From Acidobacteriota bacterium (GTDB taxonomy: Bacteria > Acidobacteriota > Terriglobia > Bryobacterales > Bryobacteraceae): DNA of 6,653 nt. The notes below the pieces were generated by a model that saw only the letters and a program-made list of their open reading frames with translations, was not told the DNA's origin and made no database searches. Below, piece after piece: positions 5,814 to 6,653 of the stretch. The stretch spans positions 1-6,653 of the forward strand of contig VFZQ01000305.1 of the NCBI GenBank assembly GCA_016871135.1. The letters run 5' to 3'. Positions within the stretch are counted from its first letter, which is position 1, and every line of letters starts with the position of its first letter. The translations under genes were made by a program, and so were the position numbers.

Positions 5814-5900
5814 GCCCTTTCTGAAGCAAGAGATATGCCAAACCGTAAGTGCCTTTATTACAATCAGTTGCGCGTGCGGCTCCGGTGCGCTGTCCAAAAA

Positions 5901-6272
5901 TTAAACGCCCTTGTCGCGGATTTCCTGGAGGCGTCGGGTCATTTGTACAGCCGCTGTACGGATCTGCTGCGCGAACCGCTGCGTATCGCCCGACGACTCT
6001 TCGATGATCAAATCCGCATAGCCTTGCACCGCGTTCAGCGGCGAACGAAGATCGTGCACCAGGTCAATCGTGCGCTCTCGGCGATCCATGATTTGCACGA
6101 CGCGTGCGCTGAATTCTGCAGGGTCGATCGGCGTATTGATAAAATCATCCGCGGCGTTTTCGAAGCCGATGCCGAGCGTCGGCACACCGTCTTCGGGTTC
6201 GACGATTTCGTAACCCCAAGAGGCGATCAATTTGTACGTGGCCTTGTCGGCGCCTGGAATGGAGATCTTCAT
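5901..6272 (-). CDS. Histidine-phosphoacceptor (DHp/HisKA) protein with a shrunken receiver-like N-terminus and no kinase ATPase domain
   Basis: This 123-residue protein ends in a clear HisKA dimerisation/phosphoacceptor hairpin (about 66-121). Its H-box is LVHDLRSPLN (71-80), with phosphoacceptor His73, followed by a second helix rich in Gln/Arg. A true TAA stop at 5901 ends it exactly where the ATP-binding (HATPase_c) domain should begin, and no N, G1 or G2 box follows in any frame before the sigma gene. The N-terminal 60 residues resemble pieces of a receiver domain: WGYEIVEPEDG (19-29) recalls beta2, and AADDFINTPIDPAEFSARV (40-58) recalls beta4-alpha5. The phosphoacceptor Asp region is missing, and the usual Lys before Pro is Thr48. 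The start overlaps the response-regulator stop (ATGA, 6272-6269), with GGAGG 10 nt upstream. It may be a phosphotransfer partner of that regulator rather than a kinase. Alternatively it could be a degenerate hybrid kinase remnant, but the clean coupling argues against decay. Confidence 0.82.
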   Translation of the reverse strand: MKISIPGADKATYKLIASWGYEIVEPEDGVPTLGIGFENAADDFINTPIDPAEFSARVVQIMDRRERTIDLVHDLRSPLNAVQGYADLIIEESSGDTQRFAQQIRTAAVQMTRRLQEIRDKGV

Positions 6273-6628
6273 CGCGCTACGGCCTCCATCACCGCGAGCA
6301 GTTTCGGAAAATCGATCGGCTTGGTTTCAAACGCGACGCATCCGGCTTCCAAGGCGCGATCGCGCTCAGCGGGCAACGCGTGCGCCGTGAGCGCGATAAC
6401 CGGAATTCCACGCGTCCATTCGTCGGCCTTTAACCGGCGAGTCGCCTCCCAACCATCCAGCACCGGCAGGCTCATGTCCATCAACACAACGGCGGGCCTG
6501 TGCTCTCGCGTCATCGCGATCGCCTCCTGGCCGTCGACGGCGATCAACACTTCATGACCTTTGCGTTCCAGCCGCCGCGACAACATATCGCGGTTCATTT
6601 CGTTATCTTCGACGAGCAACACTTTCAT
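6269..6628 (-). CDS. Single-domain CheY/DivK-like response regulator
   Basis: The 119-residue product is one receiver domain with no output domain. All phosphorylation-site residues are present: the acidic pair Glu7-Asp8 in VEDNEMNR, phosphoacceptor Asp51 in VVLMDMSLP, Thr81 in ALTAHA and Lys103 in TKPID. Phe100 takes the usual aromatic switch position. The VEDNEMNRDMLSRRL opening is typical of receivers that work with hybrid kinases and phosphorelays. It acts in the cytoplasm by phospho-dependent protein contact. The stop overlaps the start of the kinase-less DHp gene (ATGA), so the two are probably made together and interact. The ribosome site is weak (purine-rich GAGAGA about 6 nt upstream). 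Only 25 bases remain before the window edge, so an upstream gene, possibly a sensor kinase in the same operon, cannot be seen. Confidence 0.93.
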   Translation of the reverse strand: MKVLLVEDNEMNRDMLSRRLERKGHEVLIAVDGQEAIAMTREHRPAVVLMDMSLPVLDGWEATRRLKADEWTRGIPVIALTAHALPAERDRALEAGCVAFETKPIDFPKLLAVMEAVAR

Positions 6629-6653
6629 GCGGAGTCTCTCTATTTCAGCGCCG

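Noticed and set aside
5814..5897. N-terminal extension of the sigma factor from a TTG at 5897
   Set aside because: The extra 28 residues do not look like sigma region 2, TTG is a rare start, and an in-frame ATG at 5813 gives the usual ECF length.
5814..5900. Sigma-70-like promoter upstream of the sigma gene (TTGTAATAAA stretch)
   Set aside because: AT-rich for this genome, but no -35/-10 pair with acceptable spacing could be identified by eye.
6629..6653. End of an upstream gene (TGA at 6647-6645 on the minus strand)
   Set aside because: Only two codons lie before the window edge, so no coding claim can be supported.

Overview
The window is GC-rich, tightly packed bacterial chromosome: eight larger genes, one 51-codon gene and one gene cut by the left edge, with almost no free intergenic space. 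The best lineage pointer is the left-edge gene, a vWFA protein of the type best known from Acidobacteriota (acidobacterial VWFA-related family). With the GC bias, an Acidobacteriota chromosome, possibly of the Solibacter/Bryobacter kind, is my best guess. That is inference from one family plus composition. No mobile element, tRNA, rRNA or CRISPR array was seen.

Left block, minus strand (1-1539): a GTG-started fusion of the two molybdopterin synthase subunits (MoaD then MoaE) is followed, through an ATGA stop/start overlap, by a Tat-type exported vWFA protein whose C-terminus lies outside the window. A divergent 82-bp gap separates this block from a plus-strand block.

Central block, plus strand (1622-5152): a Dps-type ferritin-like protein, then a four-gene cassette: a membrane-anchored DUF3299 protein, a ZrgA-family (DUF2796) exported metal-binding protein, an ABC ATPase of the LolD/MacB type and an FtsX/MacB-like four-helix permease. 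The last three joins are +3, -4 and +3 bp, so these genes form one translation-coupled operon. The set resembles the zinc-responsive zrg locus known from Vibrio cholerae. Its likely job is capture and handling of zinc, or a related divalent metal, in the envelope. A near-perfect 27-nt palindrome sits directly upstream of the first cassette gene and overlaps its Shine-Dalgarno sequence, so it is a good candidate for an operator or RNA switch.

Right block, minus strand (5149-6628): a CheY/DivK-like single-domain response regulator is coupled by ATGA to a small protein that combines a shrunken receiver-like segment with a histidine-kinase dimerisation/phosphoacceptor (DHp) domain but has no ATPase domain. 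After an 87-nt gap comes an ECF-type sigma factor. Overlapping its stop codon is a previously unlisted 51-aa, two-helix membrane protein gene with a strong Shine-Dalgarno. This block looks like a compact phosphorelay-plus-sigma regulatory unit. Its last gene meets the permease gene tail to tail with a 4-bp overlap.

The features most worth following up are the kinase-less DHp protein beside its response regulator, the tiny membrane protein coupled to the sigma factor, the palindrome that overlaps the ribosome binding site of the metal cassette, and the MoaD-MoaE fusion that buries the catalytic Gly-Gly tail.
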